Source: Carnegiea gigantea (lineage: Eukaryota; Streptophyta; Magnoliopsida; Caryophyllales; Cactaceae). Taken from it: DNA of 64,000 bases. Positions 21,716 to 33,246 of the stretch are shown piece by piece. The notes beneath the pieces are model-generated. The model saw only the letters and a list, made by a program, of their open reading frames with translations. It did not search any database and was not told where the DNA came from. Location: the NCBI GenBank assembly GCA_029747015.1, contig JAKOGI010002427.1:46661-110660 (forward strand). Direction: 5' to 3'. Every line of letters begins with the position of its first letter. The stretch's first letter is position 1. The position numbers and the translations under genes were made by a program.

Positions 21716-22703
21716 TAACCCCGCCGAACCTCCTCTGTGATATCTCCACCGTCTATTAAGCTCTTGATTCTGACCAGCCCCTCTAACAAGTAGGTGATAG
21801 GAAAGAGTGCCACTAGGAGAGCAAACGCCTAAGGCAAGATGACAAATACAGAGGCACAAATCATGGTTAACACAATAAGAGCCTGCAAGATCACAGCCTG
21901 AGGAAAGTACTCAAAAGATACGTAGGCGCCCATGGCAATACCAACTGCAATGGCATAAAACGTTCTTAACTCAACAATGTACTTGATAGGGATGAATGAG
22001 GCAACTGCAGCAAGCGGTAGCAAGATAGCCACAATAAGGAGCCAAGAAGGCTATGTAGGCTTCAATGTCACGGAGCCATAGATTGATATGTCATCTCTAA
22101 TCTGATGAGCAGCTTTGATGACATGAGAATGATATGTCCATGATATTGGAAGCGGTGGCTGCAACAAGACAAACAGCAACCCTGTTGCCACAACCAGTAC
22201 GAAGCACCTCTTAGCAAACTGCAGCAACAGGAATTATCATTAGAGTGTCACATTCTAGATAGAGAATAATGGTACTTGTACTGCATACAAATATTTGTCA
22301 AGCACATACAGAAATTATTGTTATAATAAGTAATCAACACATTATCAAAGAGACATCAAAAGGATGCCAAACCAAAAAAAAAAAAAAACCCGAAAAAAAA
22401 AAACAACATACCCTCAAGCACTCCCAAAATAATCGCTATTGACACATCACAGTAGCTACTTACGGAAGACCAACACAACGCTACCCCGCTTACGATTAAT
22501 TGCAACTGGTTCCGGATTAATTGCATTTTGGATATATTATATTAAAGTTCAAAATGAAAGCGTTAAATACTCTTGTACTATTTTCACTGCCTTATCCAGG
22601 ACACGGAGTATAATCCACAAAACATCTTAAGACACATAAGAGTGCAGACATGAATTCTCCAGACAGAGAGAATTTAGTTTACAAAACCCCAGCCACCACA
22701 GCA

Positions 22704-23198
22704 ACATTGAGAGAACCGGACCGGACCGGCCGGTTCAACCGGGAACCGGTTCGGAAATTATGCAGAACCGTTTTGCAGGTCAAACCGGGGAAAACTGGTC
22801 AAATCCAGCTGACCCGGTCAACCCGGTCCAACCCGGTTTGACCGGATTTTCCCTTTTTTTTGGGGCCAGAAATCGTTTTTTTTTTTTTTGGTTCAGAACT
22901 CGGGCTGCTTTTTTTGGCCCAGAATTCAACTGTGTGGAAAACTTGAACCTTTAATACTCAATTTCATGTTTATGTCATACAATTATGTTGTATAGAACGA
23001 TGTAGTAAAATTTGAAAAAAAATATAACAAATATATTTAGAAAAATTTCCCGGGCTCACCGGGTTGTGCCGGTTCAACCCGGTTTGACGGTAAACCGGGT
23101 CAACCGGTCCAACCCCGGTCCAAACGATCCGACCAGTTGAACCATCGGCCCACTCCACCAACCGGTTCGATTTCCAGGTCGGTTCTCTCAACCTTGCA
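22704..23198. mobile_element. hAT-like MITE rich in CCGGTT
   Basis: Terminal inverted repeats TTGAGAGAACCGG (left) and CGGTTCTCTCAACC (right). Candidate 8-bp duplications CCACAGCA (22696-22703) and CTACAGCA (23199-23206) differ at one base. The interior is packed with AACCGGTT, CCGGTCAACCCGG and similar palindromes. A relative seems to lie at 60687-61148. Confidence 0.65.
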
Positions 23199-23234
23199 CT
23201 ACAGCACACCTTATCTCAGTTTTTTGTGGGTTGA

Positions 23235-23800
23235 ATGAATTTGGCTTCTATTAATGTCTCTTGTCTTCTCTTTGCTGATGATGGCATTGTCCATTGTGAC
23301 AATGATTTTGAACAGATCATACCTTCGGTGCATTCTTACATGGTTTGTGGTGGAGTGTGGTCCGAGTTAACTTGGCAAAGAGCTCCATCTTGCCTCCGTC
23401 TAGCCCCTATGATAAACGGGTAATGTCCAACTGCTTGCGGGCATTTTAGGTTGCATTGTTGATTATTATCCGACTTCCTATCTTGGAGAAAAATTCCCCC
23501 TTACTTCCTTTCCCTTTTCTAGACACCATCTTAAATTTCTAAGGGGCCACTAAGTTAGAAGCAAATCAAAGATACTTTTTTTGGGATTCATTAGGGAGTG
23601 ATCTTCAGTATCATCCTTTGAGATGTAATATTGCTAAGCTTCCCGTGCTAAATTTAGGTGTCAAAGAGTAGGCTCTTTAGGGACGCTCTGCCTGGCAACT
23701 GTGCACGGAGATTCACAAATGAGGTGATCCTTAGGAAAAAGATAGCTACTGTTAAATATGGCAAGGATGCCATATTTCAAACCAAATGATTTTCACGGGC
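23235..23800 (+). pseudogene. LINE reverse transcriptase fragment
   Basis: The translation contains NVSCLLFADDGIVHC (LINE RT catalytic FADD) at about 23245-23295, followed in shifting frames by pieces like the region after RT in plant L1 ORF2 (AGILGCIV, FFWDSLGSDLQYHPLRCNI, FTNEVILRKKIATVKYGKD). Many stops. It lies in a NEF1-like intron on the opposite strand. Confidence 0.7.
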
Positions 23801-26041
23801 TCAGCCTTTGCAGGTGTATAGCTGCAAGATGGGGAAGGCTTTCCCCATGGAGTCCAGATTCTACCAATTTTCTTTGGGTGACGGTTGTGAGAAACCTTTA
23901 CCCCTCCTCGGCTCCTCTTTATGCTTTTGAAATGAATATAATGCTTTGACTGCTGATCATCGATTATCGTAAGCGACAGCTTATCACATGTGTTTAGTGA
24001 CCGGTTTTTATTTATGACGCCTTCGCTAATGATGATACTCGTGTGTCTAAATGTGTGAGTGAGCGAGCGTGTGTGCGTGCATGTACAAACATGCGCGCGT
24101 TGCAAGCACACGCGCTTGTGTAGTTTACCTTGAAGCCGCAACCAAGTTTAACTGAATATTAATGGCATTGTATGATACGATCTGGAATGACCCAGCAATC
24201 AAAAACGGAATGAGATTACACACTTTCTTAGGCTTGCCCTATTGGTCGAAAAGGTGGAATGAAGACAACAGGCATTGCAATTTCTAGCCATCCGCCCAGA
24301 TTTTCCTTTATCATCTGGCCTTACCCTACACCAGCCATAAAGCAGTTCCATCGGCTCAGGCAAATCACTATGGACAAACAAACATATATAGATTAGAAAA
24401 GCCAGCATTCTGAAATCTCATATATACAAAAGCATGATCCTCATCTCTTGGAGACGTAAGATACCCTGCCTCACCCCATTCACCCCATAAATGGATAAAG
24501 GTGAAGAATAAATCAGTCAGAATAAATACTACAATGAGCACAAATTAGGATGAGAATCATAGCAGCACATGCGAGAAGTGTAAAGCAACTATAGAAATAC
24601 AAGCCAGTCCAATCAAAATGATGCAGACACCCAAAAGCAGGCCATCAGAGGGAGCTCTGCCTTGCCACCACTGAAGACATTCAAAAATAGCTTCACGACA
24701 AAACCAGACAGCCAAAGAAATCACAACAGCATGCAGATACCCCTGCCACGGTTTCATTTTTGCGGCTGTTCTTGATTTGTCTCTGCAAGGTCCAACAGGA
24801 TATGACTTACTTGCTCTTACCACTGGCAGCTAGAGTTTAGAATACAATTATCATAATGCAAGGGGAGCCAGATGGTACTTGTAAAGCAGAAGAGGAAAAA
24901 CAGCCAATAACAGAACAGCTGAGATATTACAGACTTCGACGAGATAAATAGCATTGCTAGCTTCGAAGCATGCAGACAAGTCAAGATCCAGACTGCCCTT
25001 GAACCAATTTTGCCATCTGCAGTGAGCCTCCATACCAGAGCCAAACCCAAAAAAGTCGTCGCTATAACCATATAGCTCGGGTACGTAACGTCATCCTCCA
25101 GGCCATAATAGTATATGCTGCTGTAATTAAAAAACCTATTCTCAATGTGGCATAGCACCAGAGCATGGCTGATTAAAGCAACCTCAGTCAAGAATTTAAG
25201 TTTTGGTGGGAGAAGGGCCAAGCCAGGAATAGTCAAGGCAAGGACAACACCCGCAACATCAGCCTACAAAAGGATTTGAGAGACATCCCTCCCAACCATA
25301 TGTTGAGATCCCAGAAATTATGCATCACAAATCACATAACCATGAGGCCGCCGAGCACCACAAATGCAAAATATGATGGCAAAGACTTCTTCACCAAAAA
25401 AGGGGCCAGATAAAACTGCGATACTGAAGGTAGTGGAAGGAGCTGCAAATAAAGCACGGAAATCACATGTAAATTTAATATGCATTTGCTACAAATAAAA
25501 GAGGCTATAAATGTCATCACGTATTATGAATAAATTTCTCCATTCTCTTTTTGGTCATGCCAAATGACGCCAAATAAAGCATGATATGTCGAGCATTCAT
25601 TAGGCTTTGTTGCTTCTTCATACAGCATTTTTAGTAAACATCCATAGAATCAATGAAACCATCCTTCTCACCCCTTTGACTAAGAATATAACAGTACACT
25701 TGAAGAAAGCGAAGCATTTATGAATCCAAACATTGTAGGTGCTAGACACCCAGGAGGTAAAGGTAAAAATTAATTTGCAAATGGGGCTTAAAATGAGCAG
25801 GCTGCGTGAATATGCATTCTCTAAGGAATTAGCAAGGACATCCTCTCATATCTTAATAGAGCTTGCACAAAGATTCAATACCTTAGGAATTTTTTGGCAT
25901 TCAATCACTGGCCTGCAAAAGGAAGACTCTTGACCATTATAATGGGCCACTTGGTATAATGATCAACAGTAATCTTAATTATGGAACTCCATTGTAAGAT
26001 AGAATAACAATTATAGAAAATTATCAAGATGACATTCTTAC

Positions 26042-26690
26042 TGCGACTGTAGCCCTGGCATAACAGTGTCGAGTAAGGAGTGCAAACTTGCCCTTGCCCT
26101 CGTAGAGTTCAGGTGCACTTACTTTTCTCGGAATCCTAAAAGAGTCATTTTCTCCCCACTTATTTCCCCATGAGCTCAAACATTTCCAGAAGTGGATGCC
26201 ATTTTCACTTCCATAAACAACAATTGTTATTCCATGCCGTGAAGTGCTGGGTTCACTATCGTTTGATGGCGTGTATTTAAGATCAGTTGGTGCAGGCCAC
26301 AAAATTCCCTACACAAGAATTTAAAAATTAGATTTTTGTTGATAAGCCTAACGGATGAATTTGATATGGCTGATTATTACACAAAAAACTAGTTACTTAC
26401 CCCTTCGTATGTAACCAAACTATCAAAAAAAGGAATTGATCCAGCTACTGGATGCTTGGAAACAGCTGTCAAAAGTTCATTATCATCCAAATCTTCAATA
26501 AGAACAATTTCATCGACTTTTGCTGCTGATTCCATCTATAAACGAACATTTTATAGCATATCAATTGTAATCAAAATAATAATAAATTATCAAGGTGAAA
26601 AAAGAGTATATTGTTTAACATTACCGGAAGGCACTGTTGTTTCCCCGTCCATTGCATATTCAAGGATGTCGACAAATGCGATTTAAAAGT
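26042..26690 (-). pseudogene. Papain-like cysteine protease gene fragment
   Basis: Minus-strand exons 26535-26401 and 26308-26042, with AG/GT borders (intron 26400-26309), encode the right half of a C1A peptidase. AAKVDEIVLIEDLDDNELL and AVSKHPVAGSI match the papain segment before the S2 loop. RHGITIVVYGSENGIHFW contains the catalytic His region. LSSWGNKWGENDSFRI matches the NSWG...WGENGYxRI block, but the catalytic Asn is Ser. Upstream, 26690-26627 (FVDILEYAMDGETTVPS, then GTAATG) looks like the previous exon, though its phase does not fit perfectly. The Cys active-site part is missing. The 5' splice site after 26042 (GTAAGA) points at the NEF1-like acceptor at 25443. No full protease gene is seen, so this is a fragment. 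Confidence 0.75.
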
Positions 26691-27849
26691 ATACAACACT
26701 AGTGAAGCAAATTTCAATTACCCAGCTTTGGTGAAGTCAATTGAGGCTCGGATCGAACTCACTTTGCCTTACTTTGGGTCTGCAAAGGGTCGGATACACT
26801 AGTTCCACTAATTCCGCTGGAGTAATCCATATATATTCTGGTTTGCATTGGTTGCGGAATGTTTAGGTTAGCTATCAATAATGTCACTTCAATTGACTGA
26901 AGAATCCCCTCTTTTTCTCTCTGTCATCGGTCAATCCCCGTTCTATATGTAACAAAAGCATCAGACACTTCCAATCATGATCATTGCAGCCAACAGACTA
27001 GATAAGGCAAATCATTGCATAAGCCCACACAATCAGATAAAACAAGTTAAACAAATGGTTGCAATAATTCACCTAATGTCACTTACACTTTGTAATTCAG
27101 GTTTCAACATATAGCTACTTGCTAGTGGCTACTTACTAGAGTACCAATCCCACATCATTTAGAAATGCTTATTCTCCACCCCACTGCAAAACGCCTCACA
27201 ATGATGAACACTGTTCCCAAGTCCACAACTTATCCTACCAATCTTACACAGATGAGTAAGTCACCAAGGGCTAATCTCAACAAATTTAAAATATACCACA
27301 CTAATAAGCATATAACAACACGAGTATAGGTTTTTTTAAAGATGCTATTGTCGTTTGTCCCCCGGTTTATAAGGCATTGATCGACTGCTCACTATTTCTT
27401 AGGCAAAGAACCCATGAAATATTTTGAGGGGGGAACCAAAGAGTCTACAATCATCCAAAGGTCAAAATTTCGCCCAACAATGACCAACTGCCTGGGAAGT
27501 TAACAAACTCCTAGTTTGATCTGTATGTTCATCTAACTCTTTATCCTTTATTCCTCTTCTCCTTTTCCAACTCCACAAACAAGATTTTCGTTAAGAACTT
27601 GTAAAAACTATCAAAAGTTCATCACCATTTAAAATACTATTATCCAGCACTGAACAGAGTAGTGCACCTAACTTCAAAGTTGTAAAGCACTCTTGCCAAG
27701 AGTCCTCCATCTTAATTGTACGTAACGAACAACTAAACTTATGTTCAACAAACTTCATTTTCCACGCGCAATTATATCCATCAACATAGCTCATAGAAAA
27801 GAACTTAACATCTTATACAATTAACACACGCTTTGGCAACTTGACCACA
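26691..27849. other. Gene-less stretch right of protease fragment
   Basis: I looked for the N-terminal half of the protease (prodomain, CGSCWAF) on the minus strand and did not find it. No element ends are recognised. Confidence 0.45.
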
Positions 27850-27854
27850 AAAGG

Positions 27855-28485
27855 TGTTGGGATTTGTCCCAAATTCCTCCGCCGAAGATTATTGCTTGGC
27901 ACCCAGGCTCAAGTTGTGCGGTTGAAGATATTTTATTTATAGAAATTATATTATTTCCATATTTTGTATTTAATATCTTTTTCCTTTTCTGTAAAGATTG
28001 TGTTTGGTGGTCACGACATATATTGGCGGCTAGGGTTAAACCCTTGGTACCTTTGGGGCTTCTCTATAAACACTAGGTTGTTTAACCTTATTTGAGACGG
28101 GGCATTAGGCGTTGGCCTCTTGGAGCGGGGCATTTGGGAGTGCCTCTCGGCACTTCCCTTTTCTATTCCACATATTATTGAGAGTTAGTATTGAGAGATT
28201 TTCGTTGTAGTTGATCTCTTCATTGGGTGTTTGCTTTGAGATCTTTATCTCTCTTGTTGATCTCTTCCTTAAGCGCTTGCTTTGAGATCGTTTTGTACTC
28301 ACTCATATTATAGTGGATTTTGTGTCGTTGTTGCCGCCCGTAGTTTTCTCCCGATTTGGGTTTCCACGTAAAAATTATGTGCCCCCTTCTATTTTTTTTG
28401 ATCTTGTTTTATATTCTCCAATATCTACATCCTTTATCGCTTCTGTATATACTATGCTCGAATTCCAATTATTATTTTCTTAACA
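27855..28485 (+). mobile_element. Solo LTR (copia-like)
   Basis: It runs from TGTTGGGATTTGTCCC to TTTCTTAACA (631 bp) and is flanked by exact 5-bp duplications AAAGG at 27850-27854 and 28486-28490. TATA-like TCTATAAACAC at about 28060; near the end TTTCCACGTAAAAATTATGTG as in copia LTRs. No PBS, internal region or second LTR is present, so it is a solo LTR left by LTR-LTR recombination. Confidence 0.8.
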
Positions 28486-28490
28486 AAAGG

Positions 28491-31152
28491 CTACAACCAA
28501 TCACCTCATGGGGCTATGAAGTGATGACTGCTCTGTAAATTCCCAACCTACCCTCTAATTCGGGTACTTTGGAGACAAAGCCAAAGGCCATTAGTGGGCC
28601 TGGTAAAAACACTTAATCCGCCCTCTGGTGTCTAGCAACCACCCGGTGGCCCTGCACAGTGGCCCCACTTACCACCTCCCCTCCTCCGCCCCCCAAAAAA
28701 AAAGAAAAAGAAAACAAAAAACAGCACGCATACACAGACAAAGGGCTGTAAAGGGATGGCCTTGAGAACAAGTTTTTCAAGTTGTAGCAAGCATCAACGA
28801 CAGATGTAACCAACAGCATTTCTAAGGTAAAGGCTGCAATGCACAAGACTTCATAGCAGATATCTTGTATTTTATAAAATACAAGAAGAACAATTCACTC
28901 CTCCTGGAATGGGCCGTTGGAAATCTCTTATGAATGTTTTTTTTTCACATAGGACAAGTAATTACAACTAATTTACCAATTGCAAAAAAAGGACAAGTGA
29001 TTAAGAAACTTACTACATCTTTTTTGATCCCTCACTATTGGGAAAAGATGGGGCCGGTCAACACTAGCTAGTAAGCCTTCTGGCAAGTCCTACAAAAATC
29101 AATGCAAAAGTATATTATAATCATAGGTTTTTTGTAAAAATTTTTGTACTAGTTTTTATTAGCTTTATGAAATATTCATAGGTTTTAACCCGCTCAAAAA
29201 AATTCTCTACTTTTGTGTATTTTGGGGCAGTTTGGGTAATGGCTAGACCAGTTAGGAAGTATGGCAATAGTCCATTTTCACCTGTATCTTCTTGAACCCC
29301 AAAGTAAGTAGTTGGGTGGGTGAAGATTGCAGTGAACTTGATTGGGTTAGTTTGGCCCAATTTTCATAATACAACCAATCAATAAATAACACCCCCTCCG
29401 AAGGACCAAAAAAGACAAAAAAGAAAAAAGAAAAGAAAATTGAATAGCTCTAAAACAAAGAAACAAAAGAAGCTCATGCTGGGTCTCTGAGACGGGGCCA
29501 CCTCCTCAGTTTCTTTTGCTTTTATTCGCTCCATTCTTCCTATTAAGAAAATAATAATAATAATTACAAACACATCGTAAGCCATTTGCCACACTTGAAA
29601 TTGCAAAGGGTGCTAATTTCACAATTGAGTTGTGAAACTCAATTATTATCAGAATTTTTTTAACAAAAACAAAAAGCTTGTAACTGATCTGAAGTTATAA
29701 TCCTAAAAATAATACATTGTTAGTATTTTTTAAGTATTAAATTTGAACAAACATCGTGCCAAATTATTAAGTGTAGCTATATGTTTTAAAGTTTTTACTT
29801 TCTATTCAATTATAGTTGGGTAATAGTATTCAAATAGGGGCTATGGTATTTGTCATTTGTCCCTTAAGTCATTCACCCATATCAAAAGTTTGAAAATGAA
29901 CAAATGAATGAGCAATCCGATGCTCTTCTGCACAGCTGCCCATGCGCTTCTACATGACTGTGCGTTTTCTGTCTGATGGTTTTGCACTACCAGCTATGCG
30001 TCAAAGTACGACCATATGTCTTGTTTATTTCAGCGATACTCAAGCTGTTTTCGGACTTAATGAGAGAGAGTTTTTCAATTATCTTTCAAATTACCTTAGA
30101 GCACTTTCTTGGAGGTGGTTTTTAGGGTTTAGTAGTGAGAATTTAAGGACTTTTGTTAATTGGAAATCATTAATCCGAAGATCAAATTGTTACCTCTGAT
30201 TCAATTGATTCACGGAACATAGTAAACTCAACTAGGAGTTGTGGAAGTCTTATGTCCATAAATATGTCTCCAATAAAATTCCATTTCGATGTCATACGCC
30301 TTTGAGATCAATCTTGATTGCCATTTGCCATCCATCCTTTTTGTCGCACTTTTTCCTCATTGCATGCATGATCTCTTGCATAATAACGACAATGTCCCAA
30401 TCTACTGCCCAAGTACGAAATTAGATTGCATTGGCGAGATTAAATCAGCTAAGACACGAAAACAATGCACTATGCGCTTAGTAACATTTGAGCGCTTGAT
30501 TTTCTTCGTCGATCGATCTAGTGATTGGTCTGTCTCTTACAAAATTTGCACCCATCCATTCTCGTTCTCCATGTCTTCTTGTAAAGGATCAAGACTGACA
30601 GTACAAACTAATGTTAATAGTCTTTCGTTTTGTTTTCTTCAACAAATTGTAGAATATTATATGAAAAATTAGTCGATGCGTTCGCAACTAGACAAAATTG
30701 AACACATGCGTAAGTATTACGAGCTTCTAGGAGAGGTATTTGTAGAGTTGTAGTTTGATACCATAGACTTTTGATTCCGTCTTTATTTGGCATTTTTCTT
30801 ATAGTGCTAAACCTATGCAAATTTTATATTCTTAATTTTAATATTATAAGTGTAATATTAAAATCATGGGTCAATAATATTAGAAATGTTATTTTCAAAA
30901 CTTATGATTTAAAGTAAAATTATTTTATGGTAGTTTCGTTAATATATATTTACGAATATTTTAGTTCACCAACGTAGTTTTCTCTTATAACATCTAAGTC
31001 TAATGATATTGATCTCGTTTTTATCCATGCACAACTTCCCACCTTCACAATTATCGACAAAAGCTAGTGGGTCAATCGGCAACTGCCAATGACCACAAGT
31101 GCACACAGTAGGTGAGTGCAAAAGGGGGAGGGGAGGTGAATGGAGGACAAGT
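28491..31152. other. Gene-less stretch
   Basis: AT-rich noncoding DNA. Open frames are short and motif-free. A small (AAT)n run lies near 29550. No element end or RNA gene is recognised. Confidence 0.45.
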
Positions 31153-31270
31153 ACTCTAGACTTTATAATGTTTGGCTGAACGTACTATAATACAATCAAC
31201 CTTGTAATGCAATCATGATTACATATATAGTATGTGTTAATCATAATTACAAGATAATTATTAGCATGTT
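31153..31270. mobile_element. Partial MITE related to 55668-55872
   Basis: The words ATAATGTTTGG, TGTAATGCAATCATGATTAC and TAATCATAATTACAAGATA occur in the same order as in the MITE inside the LINE at 55668-55872 (TGATGTTTGG, GCAATGCAATTATGATTA, TAATCACAATTACAAGATA). Only about half of the element is present. Confidence 0.5.
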
Positions 31271-31752
31271 ATTTGCAAAACAAGAAAAATGAAAAAGATT
31301 GGCATATGATCATTTGCAAAATACCAATATTAGCCTCTAAATGTTTATTGGCCATGCATATCTTCACAGCTGCACAACAAACGTACAACCCAAAGGGCCA
31401 TGGTTTATCCGCTTCCTCCCTAATTTTTGCAGAGGAACTTTAATTACCCGTCCTTTGGTTTTGTCCTCGTCTTAACAGAGCAACAAGACAAAAGCAACGA
31501 GCTCTGGCTAGTGCGTGCATTCTACGGGTTTGTGGTACAGACGAAGGATTAGGAAGTGTTAAAATAATGCAAGTTAAATTAAAAAGTTTTATAATAATTC
31601 AAAATTTGGTAAAACATGAAATTTTTGTAACATCTGCTATATTGACAGTGTTAATTTTAAACATTTTCTACATATTTCGCTAAACTGTTGTCGCCAGATT
31701 AGTCATGCATGTTAGTGTTGTCTCGCAAACGCGCTGGAGGCCTATTAGCATA

Positions 31753-31961
31753 TGATAGCCACCTGTCAGTTAAATATCTGAGCTGAAATAGGTGGTTATG
31801 AGTTTGTTATGGAATGATGGGAAACAAAAGGACGCTCGGCCACCTTGGCCGAGTAGAGTTTTTGGGGTATTTTGACAATACCGGCCCCTCTCTCTCCAAA
31901 TTCTCTCTGTTGATTGAAGCTTTATCTCTCTAGTTCTCTCTCGGTGATACCAAATTTATCA
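31753..31961 (+). repeat. 5' LTR of copia element
   Basis: A candidate 209-bp LTR from TGATAGCC to TTTATCA, with inverted ends TGATA/TATCA, directly followed by the PBS. The right end is secure because of the PBS; the left end is chosen by the inverted match. No 3' LTR is present for comparison. Confidence 0.6.
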
Positions 31962-31973
31962 TGGTATCAGAGC
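31962..31973 (+). promoter_or_regulatory. Primer-binding site of copia element
   Basis: TGGTATCAGAGC, initiator Met tRNA type, directly after the LTR end and about 155 bp before the gag start codon. Confidence 0.85.
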
Positions 31974-32129
31974 TTGAGTGCGTCAATTCTCATCATTGAT
32001 ATTTTTCATATCTGAGCAACTGTTATATTGATTCATTCTCATATTTAACTTCTGGTTAATTGCATCTTTGAGATTCAAAAGCTATCGATCCTCATTTCTC
32101 AAATTTGAAATCACTGTGAATTGAGAACT

Positions 32130-33139
32130 ATGGTAGCTGATAGGAACATAATTAATTACTCTGAATTACAGAACCCATTGTTCATCCATCCCTCGGATGG
32201 ACCTGCGTCTCTTGGTCAAGGAGAAAAGTTGATAGGTTCAAACAATTACAGATCATGGCAATGAGCCATGGAGATCGCATTGTCCACAAAACGCAAGTTA
32301 GGTTTCATTCATGGAACAATTCCACGACCTGTCGATGATCCAATGAAGCTGGAACAATGGGAAGCGTGCAACAACTTGGTAATCTCATGGATTATGAATG
32401 CAGTAAGTGAACCTATTAGCAAATCAATTCTGTATATTGCTTCTGCAAATCAAATCTGGAAACATTTGGAAAGTAGATTTAATCTAAGCAATGGGTCCAG
32501 AAAATATAGGCTAAGGATGTGTATGTCTTGAAGCAAAACAAAAATCCTGTTAGTGAGTACTACACTCGTATGAGAGGTATTTGGGAAGAAATTGATGCTA
32601 TGAGTGAATTGCCTGTATTGTCCACTGTGACAGAAGAGATCACTGTCTTCCTAAATGCTTTACACAAACAGCAGCAGGAACAAAAATTATTTCAGTTGTT
32701 GAATGGGTTGGATGAGGAGTTTGGACCTCAACGGAGCCAAACACTTCTCATGACTCCCTTGCCAATGGTTGAATCAACATGTGCAATGTTACAACAAGAG
32801 GAATTGTAGCGGCAGGCACTAACTGGTGTTCAAGTGAATTTGGAGGCATCAGCCCTATTGAGCAAAGAAGTTGATGACAATAGAGGTTCTGTTTGTGGCA
32901 ATAAAGGTCATACTTGTGAAAAATGTTGGGAATTCATAGGGCACCCTAGTTGGCACCCAACACCCAAGAGATTTTCCCAAAAAAGGGCAGGTAGAGGACC
33001 AGACCTAAGAAATCCCATATTTAGGGATTCAGACCAAAGAGTTGCAGCTCAAGCTGACTTCTCTGCCTGTGCAACTGGACCTGCAGCACAGCTAAGATTT
33101 GGAGGGAGCTGCTCTCTCACACAACAGCAGATTGAGTAG
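32130..33139 (+). pseudogene. Copia Gag pseudogene
   Basis: The ATG at 32130 starts MVADRNIINYSELQNPLF, then KLIGSNNYRSW and ALSTKRKLGFIHGTI, the Gag type that begins with a NYxxW motif (DUF4219/UBN2-like). The zinc knuckle reads GSVCGNKGHTCEKCW: the first Cys of CX2CX4HX4C is Gly. It is disabled by TGA at 32262-32264 (Arg in the family, CGA to TGA), a frameshift near 32515 and TAG at 32807-32809 (Gln expected). Gag would form the particle around the element RNA. The order LTR-PBS-gag-pol is kept. Confidence 0.8.
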
Positions 33140-33246
33140 TGGTTGCGATTGCTACCATCCTCAAATAATCCTTCAAGTAGAGCACAATCTAGAAAGCTAG
33201 CAATGCCAATACATACGACACAGATGAAGAAATTGACTTTAATTTT

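Larger units (their letters stand above)
22219..24562 (-). other. Enlarged NEF1-like intron with nested elements
   Basis: The 2.3-kb interval between NEF1-like exons holds a hAT-like MITE (22704-23198) and a LINE fragment (about 23235-23800). The rest is noncoding, including a GT/GC-rich stretch at 24050-24115. The 3' splice acceptor at 22219-22222 is present, whereas the donor at 24562-24561 reads CT. Confidence 0.6.
21722..25442 (-). pseudogene. NEF1-like (no exine formation 1) gene fragment
   Basis: NEF1 is a large multi-membrane plant protein needed for pollen wall formation. Three minus-strand exons match its C-terminal half. Exon 25442-24879 has SLPSYFAFVVLGGLMVM, FVMHNFWDLNIW, FFNYSSIYYYGLEDDVTYPS and AVWILTCLHASKLAML. 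Exon 24782-24563 has KDKSRTAAKMKPWQGY, APSDGLLLGVCIILIGLAC and IVALHFSHVL. Exon 22218-21722 has DDISIYG, IPIKYIVELRTFYAIAVGI and ALLVALFPITYLLEG. Intron 24878-24783 is intact GT-AG. It is disabled by TGA for Trp at 25334-25332, TAG for Trp at 22053-22051 and 21831-21829, an indel near 25262, a frameshift near 24925, a lost 5' splice site after 24563 (CT for GT), and a ~13-codon deletion near 21832. It lacks the N-terminal half and stops at the copia LTR. Identification is from memory of the family. Confidence 0.88.

Noticed and set aside
24199..24408. Minus-strand 69-residue frame beside NEF1-like exons
   Set aside because: It matches no part of NEF1 that I know and has no splice borders; it falls in the intron.
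29121..29360. 79-residue minus frame as a small gene
   Set aside because: No motif, no promoter or splice context, isolated in AT-rich DNA.
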